A stretch of 64,000 nucleotides of DNA from Synaphobranchus kaupii (lineage: Eukaryota > Chordata > Actinopteri > Anguilliformes > Synaphobranchidae): positions 34,279,011 to 34,343,010 of the forward strand of contig CM056387.1 in the NCBI GenBank assembly GCA_029718625.1, in the 5' to 3' direction. Numbering within the stretch: the stretch's first letter is position 1; each line of letters starts with the position of its first letter. The notes beneath the pieces were generated by a model, which saw nothing but the letters and a program-made list of their open reading frames with translations, was not told the origin of the DNA and did no database searches. Below are positions 11,346 through 21,746 of this stretch, piece by piece. The position numbers and the translations under genes were made by a program.

Positions 11346-12027
11346 CAGTGGTTCTCAAACTCGGTCCTGGGGCCCCCCTGTGTAAGCTGTAATTGATGGA
11401 TTATTTACCCTCTTAAACCAAATTATGTCAGAAAATAGCGATGCATGCCATGTGTAATCCATGTTCACATTTAGCTTATTGTGCTATATTGCAAACAACT
11501 ACATAAAAATAGTTAACAAAATGTTATAACTGCTCAAAAGACTGAGTCTGAGGTGAATCAATATGCTCCGAATTAGGTCGTTGAATTTGTTTAAGTTCTT
11601 TCATAATTTAGTTTCCTTAAACTTACTAACACAATGCAGGTTTGGCTCATTATCAATTTGCGTTGTCTTTGAATTTTTCATTATCAACCAAATGGTTAGT
11701 TTTCATGGCCGTGTGTCCACACTTTCACCAATTAGGAGCCTATTGATTCACCTCTGTCTTTCATTTGCTCAGTTTTCTTACCTCTTTTGAAATTGTTTGC
11801 AATATAGCACAATAAGATAAATGTGAACATGGGGGACATTTATTCTACGTGGCATGCATTGCTATTTTCTGACATAATTTGGCTTAAGAGGGTAAATAAT
11901 CCATCAAAACATGAAAAGTGCAATTAAGAAACATTAACAGCTTGTTAAAATTCTTGGATCGCAATTGTGGTTGGAACGAAAACCAGCATACACAGTGGGT
12001 CCCCAGGACCGAGTTTGAGAACCACTG
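11346..12027. mobile_element. Foldback hAT non-autonomous element, copy 1
   Basis: The ends are CAGTGGTTCTCAAACTCGG and its complement, a hAT-type terminus. A perfect 8-bp target duplication, cctttgcc, lies at 11338-11345 and 12028-12035. Long internal inverted arms (for example atggattatttaccctctta and its complement) leave a short unique centre. The same element occurs at 40123. No transposase is encoded. Confidence 0.88.
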
Positions 12028-12050
12028 CCTTTGCCTATTCAGAACACTGT

Positions 12051-12354
12051 GGGCGCATCCCAATACTCAAAAAATGCACCCTCCTTTCCTCCACTACCAC
12101 CTCCTCTCCTCCGTGCCCCGGAAACTGATCTTTGTGTTTTCGTCTAATGTTGCTGATTACATGTTAATTACGTATTAATGGTTACATATTAATGTCTCGA
12201 CGCAAACCACAATGTCAGGTACATTGTATACTGTACATTCAAATACTTGTATTCAAAATGTTCAGGCAGTTTTGCATACTTCCAGGTAGGAGAGGAGTGG
12301 TAGTGGGGGAGTGGAGGAAAGGAGGTGGGGAGTGAATAATATTGGGACGCACCC
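12051..12354. mobile_element. MITE with GGGCGCATCCCAATA termini
   Basis: The left end GGGCGCATCCCAATA is answered by TATTGGGACGCACCC on the right; the arms continue inward as CT-rich versus GA-rich strands. A shortened relative lies at 28193-28249. Superfamily not assigned. Confidence 0.65.
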
Positions 12355-13995
12355 AGGATGATTATATATTTTTAAGGTATTTCTCTCTCCCTCTGTAGCT
12401 GCACCCAAATAAAATAAAATAAAAAACCCAGCATTCTCTGTGCAGAGAGGGGTCCGATAGGCTGGAGGAAACAGTCAAAAATGGCCACCATTCACTTAAT
12501 ACATATTTATCAAGTAAAAACATTTATTCTGCTCAACACTTCGCAAAACAAGCAGGCGCTTTGGCTATGCAATGAAGATTATCTCGGTACAGATGGATCA
12601 TCCAGTGTGTTATTTCTCCAAGAAGCTGATGACGCATCAGAGCAGAGATTGAGGAGACTTGGGTCCAAGACTTGTTCAGGCATTAGAGCAGTTTTAAATT
12701 TATTTTGGAACAACTGTTTATGCTTTTTAAGGATCACTGTGTTTTTATTATTACTGATGATGATACTGTGTCTAGAAGCTATGAATAACTTAGAGTTGAC
12801 CATAAATAAAGGTTTGTTTGGTTGTATGGTGTCCTGTTTATTTATTGCCTTAAGGCAGGTTGGGTGACAAGCATGGAAATATAGTGAGATTTGAGTGATT
12901 TGATTTTGTCAGCCGTGTTGCAGACTTGTGAGTTAATTGGTTCAGGACACCTGAATGTTATTTTCTCTGGTTTGTGAACGCGATAAGAGTGTCTGTTGCA
13001 CAGTAGCTCAGATGAATCTGCTTTATTCTGCCTACCCATTCCAGCTGTCTCCCAAAGCATTCACTGTTTTCTGTTCGCTCTCCTTTTGTACGATTAAGCC
13101 TACTTGTCTCTCTGGCTAATCCACGGCGACATCATTTTGCATTCCATCACATTCATTTAGTAAACGACCATATTCAGAACGATTTTCAACAAGAAAACTT
13201 CCACCCGAGTTGTACGAGCAGCTGCAGCACACACAGCCAACCCAGGGCCGTGAACAAGGAAATTCAATACATTAGTTTGGACGTGCAAGGGGGCTGGGGC
13301 GGGGAGCCAAGTTGCAGACAGAGGTTGGTCTTGTAACTACACCATAATGCATACCGTGTGACCGCATACCGTCTTTCAGATGTAAATACAATTGCATAAG
13401 TTTTTGGCAAGGGAGCAGTGTAGCGTGGAATGTCGTCATAAAGACAACTATTTAATGAAACGTGAGTACCGTGCTGTCTTTATGATCTGACAAACCAATA
13501 ATTTATTTCTTCAATAAGATTTTGCCCAAATCGGGACTCTGTTCTGCTGTTGCCTATGGAAAGCGTTTTAGTGCAGTTTAATTTTTTGATCGCTTTGTTT
13601 TTCAGTGAAAAAGCCATCCACATTTCGGTTTATCGTAGTTTTCTGCAGCATGCGAGTCTTACCTACCCTTAAGCAATGGATTGCTCTTTCTGGTTCGTGA
13701 CATTTTTATAGGGTAGGCTATTTGAAACATTTGAGGAAACTTTGTAAGTTGTTGGCGAAAATGTTGTGCAACTTGTGCGTGTTTGTTTGAGGGTGATTGT
13801 GTTCACGTGACTGTGGACACTCGTGTAAGAAACATTTCCACGCCGGTGTCTCTCTTTCACAGTATAACAGTAGGCTATCACAAATTATTTTTTAAATAAT
13901 AATAATGTTACATGCTTTAAGGTGAGTGTATGCAAATTTAGCAACAGATAAGCTGTGTGCTTAAATATACAAGCTATTGTTCTAATAATGTTTAA
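12355..13995. other. Intergenic, nothing recognised
   Basis: AT-rich sequence with no supported gene. Short open frames here (for example 12481-12867) have no recognisable domain and no splice context. Confidence 0.4.
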
Positions 13996-14054
13996 ATATG
14001 GTAAGCCAAATGAGGATTTATTCCATATCCTTGATATCCAATTTACGGTTTCCC

Positions 14055-14485
14055 ACTAGTTGCCCGTTTTTCACAACGTGTTCGACATTTTGTCTTATTA
14101 GTTCAACGAAACCGTTTTGATATCAAAGATTGGCACCTACTAGTCATGCATTTTGAGCCACTAGTTGCACTTTTATTCTACACGTTACACCAGACCCTTA
14201 CTAGTTGCACCACAGTGCCGACTAGTGGCACCACAGCCACAACTAGTCAGCCTTTGAACCCACTAGTGGCCTTTTAAGCCTAACGTGTTGCAATTAAAGC
14301 AGCACTAGTTAACTAGTGAAGTGGCAACAGTGTAACATGTTAACTAGTTAAGTTGCATAGAGTCCGTATTTTCGCCTAACTAGTTAACTAGTTACATACA
14401 CTTCTATTCACTAGTTAACTAGTAAAGCCAACGTGTCCACTAGTTAACTAGTTACGTTTTTAGCACATCCACTAGTAAACTAGTT
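14055..14485. repeat. ACTAGT palindrome array A (left arm)
   Basis: By eye there are 18 copies of ACTAGT in about 430 bases, spaced 9 to 80 bp, mixed with AACATGTT and AACGTGTT. Most are AACTAGTT or CACTAGTG, so the shared dyad is roughly ACNNGT. Chance expectation is about 0.1 copies. The array is mirrored at 20887-21305. Confidence 0.85.
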
Positions 14486-14820
14486 GTAGCAAAATGCTAA
14501 TTAGGAGGGCGTACAAGGAAGTTGCTTTTTGTAATATGATTGGATGAAGGTTTCGGCTATAGGCTACAATTGCCAGCAGTTTTGGACATCGAATTCGAGT
14601 TCCCATTTGTGTGTTTATTTCGAAGTAGGATATATTTAATTGGGAGAGTGGATATTTTGTTAGGAGGGGAAGGTTTGACAGAAGCTGAAGCGCAACCATG
14701 GCGGACGGTTGTCTTTGATCCCGTGATAACGCTGTAGGCTATTTAATTTGCGATGTCGATGCATGGGATTGCTCTTTTTGGCAAGAATATAGGCTATCGT
14801 AATGAACCAAAAAAAATGCT

Positions 14821-15345
14821 CACTAGTGAACCGATATTCTCAACTAGTTAAGTTGCAAATTATTATGCAAGTGCACTAGTTGACATGTAACATAATTTGC
14901 AACTTAACTAGTTAACTAGTTGAGCATATTGGTTCACTAGTGAGCATTTTTGTCCAACTAGTACGGAGAAAATGGTAACTAGTGCGGATAAAAATTTGAT
15001 ATCAAAAATGGGCATTGGAACACGTTGAGTAATGGTCTAACTAGTAATGCACAGTGTGCAACTAGTACTGAACAAGGCACAACATGTTCATGGCAGCGTA
15101 CAACAAGTGTCAAAAATGCATAACATGTTGGTTAAAAGTCACAACATGTTCAGAATGGAATGGAACTAGTTAGAAAAATAACCTTGAACTAGTGAACGTG
15201 TCAGGAAAACATATCCTAGTTGGATATGTCAACTAGTGAACTAGTGGACTCTTTTGAACATGACTAGTTAACGTGTGGGTTGCAGCGTACAGGCTCACTA
15301 GTAAACAAGTAACCCAATGTTCCCACAACTGTGAACTAGTGGACT
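14821..15345. repeat. ACTAGT palindrome array B (left arm only)
   Basis: By eye there are 17 copies of ACTAGT plus several AACATGTT. The first 135 bases (about 14818-14955) form one long palindrome around gcactagttgacatg. Word order partly resembles array A, including a shared TTTGATATCAAA, so it may be a diverged second terminus. Confidence 0.8.
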
Positions 15346-16458
15346 GCATGCAAATGAAGCAGGCGGGGCAAGGAAGTGCGTTTCCAATTCTGATTGGTTA
15401 ATATTTTAAACGATCTGGAGAGCCTTAAAATGTCAATTCTGAATCGTAACTCAGCGTGAGCTCTTTTTTAAAGCTTAAACATTTAACTGTTCAATCTATG
15501 AATGTCAGATGATTGACTTAACGTTGATACTATGAGAGCCGTGTAGCCAAAATGTCTACATCACGTTAATCTTAATGTTAATGATCCTCCGATAGGCTAT
15601 TTCTCCCCCAAATCATCATAATCGCATAAAAATAGGCTACCGGAATATAATGTTCGTTTTTAAGAGTTCAAACATTTTCTGCGGTGTTAAACGTCACATT
15701 TTAGTTTTATTAATTAGGTGGTGAGTTCGTCTCATGCAATGACGATCGGCCCACCGGAATAGGCTACACTGAGACGGTCTATCTAGCTATTAAATTTAAA
15801 AATACAAGTACAAACTAGCATAAATGCAAGAATGATTTTGATGGCAGTGAATGACATTTCAAACGGGATACACAACGTTATCTCATTTGGTGTTTTGATG
15901 ATTGTGGTGGAGAGCACTAGCTGCCTAACGTCGTTCCAAAATCTCATAGGTGTTCATTTGGGTTGAGATGGTGACTGCGAAGGCCATAGCATATGATTCA
16001 CATAATTTTCACGGTCATCAAACCATTCAGTGACCCCTCGTGCCCTGTGGATTGGGGCATTGTCATCCTGGAAGAGACCACTCCCATCATGATGGAACTT
16101 CATCGAAGGATAAAGGTGGTGATTACTCAGAATAACTAGCCTATGTGTAGCACATACAGGCCACCTTTCAATTTACCTGAAGTAAAGCACCAGAGTCATG
16201 TTTATCAAAAATAGATCATTCTTTATTACAAAGTTTCGAATACAAAAAATGCAACGAGCACAAGAGGCAAAGGATGCATTCACAAAAGGATGTAAAGCTA
16301 ACGGATGTAGCCTATTCACTAACAGCTAACTGGATGCAACATTTTGCTCAAGTGAATTCTATCAGTTCAGTAGCCTATATACTACACAAGGTGCATTCCA
16401 GCACCGCAACTGTTAACACTACCAATATTGTGGTCAGACACTGTAGCCTAATGTTTAA

Positions 16459-16512
16459 TTACATTACATTCATTTAGGAGACGCTTTCATCCAAAGCGAC
16501 GTACAATAAGTG
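16459..16512 (-). repeat. SINE 3' tail fragment
   Basis: The words cattcatttaggagacgctt and tccaaagcgacgtacaataa match the SINE tail seen at 9651 and 48808. Only the tail is present. Confidence 0.6.
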
Positions 16513-17105
16513 ATCTTTAATACTGGTAAAGATCACACACAAAGTGAATTCAAGGGAATGCAAAAAAAAAAAAACATGACAAGGCCCTCTGTGGACAAAA
16601 AGAGAAAATTTTACTTCCAGAAAAATGCATTAAACAAATAGGCCTACAATTCCTTTTTCACCTACAGTCAAGGCTCATTCTAAAATGGTAGTAGCCTAAT
16701 TAACATCGTTTTCCTTATACAGCTAACATGAGGATTAGAGCACTCCCAAAGTAAAGCATTTATTATGTTTACAAATAATTTACACAATGCACAGCATATT
16801 ATCTTACATGTAATGTAGGCTACTAAATGTTTCCCCATGGCTACCCATTTCATGTTTACAAACTAGCCTACTTTTAAAACCGAAATCAATAGAGTCTGGC
16901 TGCAGACATCCACCGTGAAGCCCCACGTCCACCGCCAGGCCCCTCGGGGCCTGAGCATGGACCTGGAAGTTGCGTCATGTGCCCTGGCGTCACTTCCGAC
17001 CACATGCATGGACCTTTTCGTTATTTCCCCATTCTGTTTGCGAACACAACAGATGAGCCGGACGCATCACCTTTTGTCGATGCAAATTTGTTTTGTTCGT
17101 AATAA

Positions 17106-17688
17106 ATGGATTTCAACGAGCCGACAACTCCCACCAAGGTAAATGATGCCAATGTTATGTTGAAACCAATAACGTTAACGTTAAGCAGCAGACAACAACT
17201 TAATACTATGAGTTGGCTAGCTAGCTCACGTTAGCAAATTAACACTAATGTGACCAACTTGTATGTTGTTTTTTCCATTGCTGTTTATTTGTAGCGCAGC
17301 AAACGTTTGCAATCGTGATAAGTCATGAATCATAATGTTTGTGTAACGTAACTAGCTAACGTAAACTAACGTTAAGTAGTAACTAGCTTTCTAACCATTA
17401 GTGTTTGTCCAATGGTAGTTAAGTAACGACATACTTTATATATTGTTTGTTTTACAAACAGTTTTATGTGTGTTGCTAATGTAACGTTAACGTTATGTAT
17501 GTAACAGATAGCCAACATGTAATGTTATTATTGGCAATCATTATTTGTACGAACGTGTTAAGTTATTGTACTTATTCTGTTATGTTTTTTTTTTTTTACA
17601 GATGCATCATTCCATTCTACAGGGAAATTCAAATTTACAACTTGACAGATGCACAACCTGCTGCAAATTGTATCACTGTCCACTTTAA
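17106..17688 (+). pseudogene. Two-exon mini reading frame in the left arm
   Basis: Exon 1 (17106-17138) reads MDFNEPTTPTK before a GTAAAT donor. A T-rich acceptor leads to exon 2 (17602-17688), MHHSILQGNSNLQLDRCTTC and a few more residues to a stop, 39 residues in all. The exon 2 Cys cluster looks like the start of a zinc-binding domain. Relative to the right-arm copy it is cut short where CCACTT meets AACAAAAG. A CAATAAAGT polyadenylation-like word follows at about 17807. Remnant of a transposon gene is the likeliest reading. Confidence 0.45.
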
Positions 17689-17821
17689 CAAAAGAATAGC
17701 TGATCCCTTCTCTGGTCTGGCTTCCCTGTAATAATGTACACGTGTTATATTTACTGTGTATTACTGGAGTGTAACGATTGAAGAAGAAATTTCCCATTGT
17801 GGGATCAATAAAGTACTACTA

Positions 17822-18590
17822 CATCCTCAGTGCTTTCAACATGATTCAGCCACACCTACTAGCAGTCACTGCAAGTCTACACTACAGCTTCATCGACATT
17901 ATTGATGTATCCAACTATGGAGTCGTCACAGTTCCAAACTTAATTTACAAACTCAGTAGTGATCTAAGGGTTTATATGTATATTATGAACCTTGCTAGAT
18001 TTTTGAAAATGTTATTTTGAGGTATAATAGGCATCTCAATACAAGCCAGCAGACTGTTCCCAATGTTGAACTCTTTGTCCATACCATTAAACACTGCAAC
18101 ACTAAATACAAATGATTGTGCAGCATTGTACAATTTCTGACAGAAGGCATGTTTTAAACATTGCAGAACCATGGACAGATTCCATGACCTTATGCAAGGT
18201 TTATTTGTGCTGAGGTGTGTGTGATATAGGAATAGGGAATATGGCTAACATTTTCTTCATCACTTTATATGATAATCTATCAGGGAACTTTAAAAGTACA
18301 AATAACCCAAAATGATGGAATGACAGAAGAACAGATTAGGCAGCCATAGACTTTAGCAACCACACAAATTAATTTGTAAAATTCTTTAATTTTTTTTGGA
18401 ATATCAATAGTCTAATAAGAAAATAACAAAGGGAAAAAAGTACAACCAATAAGAACTTACACGACACACTGAACACCCATGCAATCTAAAACTATACATA
18501 TATTTATGTACACTATATAACACGAGTAGTCCTTACTAGTAGTCCTTACAGGCTGTAAGGGAAGAAGACAGAAAATTATGTAACACCTGT
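17822..18590. other. Unique centre of the inverted structure, nothing recognised
   Basis: AT-rich sequence with no mirrored partner and no credible reading frame. Its left edge is the polyadenylation-like CAATAAAGTACTAC word. Confidence 0.35.
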
Positions 18591-18596
18591 GGTCCA

Positions 18597-18690
18597 CAAT
18601 TTCAATTAAGAATCGCTCCATAGCGAGCCGGGTGTATGCAATGAGGGCCTCTGCCACCTCGCTCTCCTCCATTCCCAGGACACGGGGCAG
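18597..18690 (-). pseudogene. Exon-like segment in the centre of the inverted structure
   Basis: On the minus strand a tttccag acceptor precedes LPRVLGMEESEVAEALIAYT and a further stretch ending IVDH at a GTGTTA donor. It lies downstream of, and on the same strand as, the zinc-binding frame, so it may be a further exon of the same lost gene. No family recognised. Confidence 0.3.
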
Positions 18691-19341
18691 CTGGAAAACA
18701 CTTTTGGACTGTCTTGCATGAAAGTGTCCACTAACTTACAAATTAACCATAATGCATCTTGTTGACAGTACGAATATCTTACACCATCTAATTGTTTAAA
18801 TGGTGAAGAATTACTTTGCATTTCTCAATGACACTTCTGTTCGTTGCCGGTACTTGCAATTACGTTCAAGAAATAAGAGGGTCTTGAATCGGTTCTGTGA
18901 TGAAAGACAGTAGCCATAACTTCTTTATTAGCATGATGTTTGTCAGCTTCTAGTCTAACATTACTTACACTCCAAACCGGCCCAGCATTTATACACAGAA
19001 AACAGGAAATGTCATGTAGGTGATAACAAAAGGTAGGCTAGACAGGGAAGTCTTGTGGCTATGTTACTTCACTCCTATCTCTGGTTCTTCTTCCTAGTTT
19101 CCTGTCTCAGGGCTTAGATCAATAACTTTATTTCACACGTTATTCTACCAGGCTAGGATTCCCAGGAAACTCGGGGGGGCATTCATGCAGGTGACAATGA
19201 GTACTTAACAGGAAATTAACATAGCTCATTTCCCAGGCCGTTCAGCACCTAAGTCTCTAATATGTTGGGGCATACAGATTCTACTTCAAACTGAAACATG
19301 TTGCTAAACACACTTTGAAATTACTAAAATCTAACAATTGT

Positions 19342-20133
19342 TTAAACAAACATACATTTGAAAGTCAGTGCATGTTTTAGATGGAAATATACATGAGACT
19401 TTAATCGATTAAGTTTTGTGGGTTTGAAGGTCAGGCAAAGTGGACAGTGATATAAATTGCAGCAGGTTGTGCATCTGTCAAGTTCTAAATTTGAATTGCC
19501 CTGGAGAATGGAATGATGCATCTGTAAAAAAAAAAAAAAGAAAGAAAAAAACAACAGAATAAGTACAATAACATTTAAAATGGCTCTATTTAATACAGTA
19601 CAATAACTTAATATGTTCGTACAAATAATGATTGCCAATAATAACAAGCAAACGTTAAAAGACCGACTTGAGAACAGAGAGCTGGCATCTAACTACAGTA
19701 GGCGGCTAACGTTACATACATAACGTTAACGTTACATTAGCAACACACATAAAACTGATATTAATTTTAGTGCTAATGTTTGTAAAACAAACAATATATA
19801 AAGTATGTCGTTACTTAACTGCCATTAGACAAACACTAATGGCTAGAAAGCTAGCTACTACTTAACGTTAGCTTACGTTAGCTAGTTACGTTACACAAAC
19901 ATTATGATTCATGACTTATCATGATTGCAAACGTTTGCTGCGCTACAAATAAACATAGCAATGGAAAAAACAACATACAAGTTAGTAACATTAGTGCTAA
20001 TTTGGTAACGTGAGCTAGCTAGCCAACTCCTAGTATTAAGTTGTTGTCTGCTGTTTAACGTTAACGTCATTGGTTCCAACAGTACATTGGCATCATTTAC
20101 CTTGTTGGCAGATGTCGGCTCGTTGAAATCCAC
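19342..20133 (-). pseudogene. Two-exon zinc-binding-like reading frame in the right arm
   Basis: Inverted counterpart of 17106-17688. Exon 1 (20133-20101) reads DFNEPTSANK after a GTG where the left arm has ATG. Exon 2 (19521-19342) runs further than on the left: RCTTCCNLYHCPLC, then LNRLKSHVYFHLKHALTF and a stop. Paired CxxC and HxxxH spacing suggests a C2H2 or knuckle-type finger of the sort found at the N-terminus of fish transposon proteins. It is truncated and has lost its ATG. Confidence 0.45.
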
Positions 20134-20886
20134 TTATTAGAAAAAAGAACAAACTTGCTTGGACAAATGAAGACACGTCCGGCTCGTTTAGTCTGTTCTG
20201 CAAACAGAATGGGGAAGTAACGAAAAGGTCCATGCACGTAGTCGGAAGTGACGCCAGGGCACATGACGCAACTTCCAGGTCCATGCTCAGGCCCCGAGGG
20301 GCCTGGCGGTGGACGTGGGGCTTCACGGTGGATGTCTGCAGCCAGACTCTTCTCACCGAAATAGCACCGTGCGTTTGCATGTGGTAGCCTATTTGCATCT
20401 GGTAGCCTATATGCATCTAACCAAGTAATGTGGACACAAAGCACCACCCTTAATTTGTCACCGGTCTGTATAGGCTAGCTTGATCATCACGCCTTGCACA
20501 ATGCACAATAAGTTATTTTAGCAGTTCGTCCATGATTCAAATAAAACGTGATGATCGAGTATTGGTTCATTACGATAGCCTATATTCTTGCCAAAAAGAG
20601 TAATCCCATGCATCGACATCGCAAATGAAATAGCCTACAGCGTTATCACGGGATCAAAGACAACCGTCCGCCATGGTTGCGCTTCAGCTTCTGTCAAACC
20701 TTCCCCTCCTAACAAAATATCCACTCTCCTAATTAAATATATCCTACTTCGAAATAAACACACAAATGGGAACTCGAATTCGATGTCCAAAACTGCTGGC
20801 AATTGTAGCCTATAGCCGAAACCTTCATCCAATCATATTACAAAAAGCAGCTTCCTTGTACGCCCTCCTAATTAGCATTTTGCTAC

Positions 20887-21305
20887 AACTAGTTTACTAG
20901 TGGATGTGCTAAAAACGTAACTAGTGGACACGTTGGCTTTACTAGTTAACTAGTGAAGAGAAGTGTATGTAACTAGTTAGGCGAAAATACGGACTCTATG
21001 CAACTTAACTAGTTAACATGTTACACTGTTGCCACTTCACTAGTTAACTAGTGCTGCTTTAATTGCAACACGTTAGGCTTAAAAGGCCACTAGTGTGGGT
21101 TCAAAGGCTGACTAGTTGTGGCTGTGGTGCCACTAGTCGGGACTGTGGTGCAACTAGTAAGGTTCTGGTGTAACGTGTAGAATAAAAGTGCAACTAGTGG
21201 CTCAAAATGCATGACTAGTAGGTGACAATCTTTGATATCAAAACGGTTTCGTTGAACTAGTAAGACAAAATGTCGAACACGTTGTGAAAAACGGGCAACT
21301 AGTGG
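20887..21305. repeat. ACTAGT palindrome array A', inverted copy of array A
   Basis: Seventeen ACTAGT copies, in reverse order and orientation relative to 14055-14485, with a few substitutions and one deleted stretch near 20945 where the left arm has two extra sites. Confidence 0.85.
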
Positions 21306-21657
21306 GAAACCGTAAATTGGATATCAAGGATATGGAATAAATACTCATTTGGCTTGCCATAGCCATAGGCTATGTGCTATGTGGCGCGTTCTCAATTTAG
21401 AACATGCATTTCAGTTCACTGCTAAAAATGTGGAAACTAAAAGACATGTGCACGTGCAGGCCTGCATGCGGTCTTCTTTGAAGAAACACCAGAAAAACAA
21501 CAGTTATCGAATAAATAAAGACTATATACACACTAATGGTAATCCACTGTACACTGCAAATTATGACGGGGGTGGGCGATCTTTCTCTGGCAGTCACCTG
21601 GGTCTGAAGAGCAGGGGTCTTTATTCCAGGAGATCTGGGATCGCCAGAGTGAGAAAT

Positions 21658-21737
21658 CAGTTCATCACGGCAGGGACAGGCGCTACAACAACCGCACTGC
21701 ATTGGACCCTTTTTTGTGTGGCCAAGTAACCCCAGTG
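21658..21737 (+). pseudogene. Relict CYP2 exon 6 (I-helix)
   Basis: Translates as RNQFITAGTGATTTALHWTL, then FCVAK and a stop. It aligns residue for residue with the I-helix exon of the intact gene downstream ([20 protein letters not shown], then MAKYPHVQ). The essential AGTDT has become AGTGA, and the Tyr of AKYP is a stop. It sits only about 10 bp upstream of the intact gene's start codon and looks like debris of a lost tandem P450 copy. Confidence 0.8.
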
Positions 21738-21746
21738 AGAGAGGCC

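Larger units (their letters stand above)
13996..21361. mobile_element. Large inverted-repeat structure with ACTAGT arrays (probable decayed DNA transposon)
   Basis: Sequence 13996-14815 returns as its reverse complement at 20560-21361, and 16880-17690 returns at 19430-20345. The left arm has an extra piece (about 14818-16880) and the right arm its own short piece (about 20350-20560). The outermost part of each arm is an ACTAGT-rich array; inside is a conserved block holding catggcggacggttgtc, then a two-exon mini-gene. The centre (17822-19340) is unique. This layout suits two inverted non-autonomous transposon copies or one giant foldback element. I saw no transposase catalytic domain and could not fix target duplications, so the class is unassigned. 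Confidence 0.65.

Noticed and set aside
14472..14737. Frame MDEGFGYRLQL seen in both arms of the inverted structure
   Set aside because: Its conservation is explained by the inverted duplication itself; no domain, and the alternative frame is equally open.
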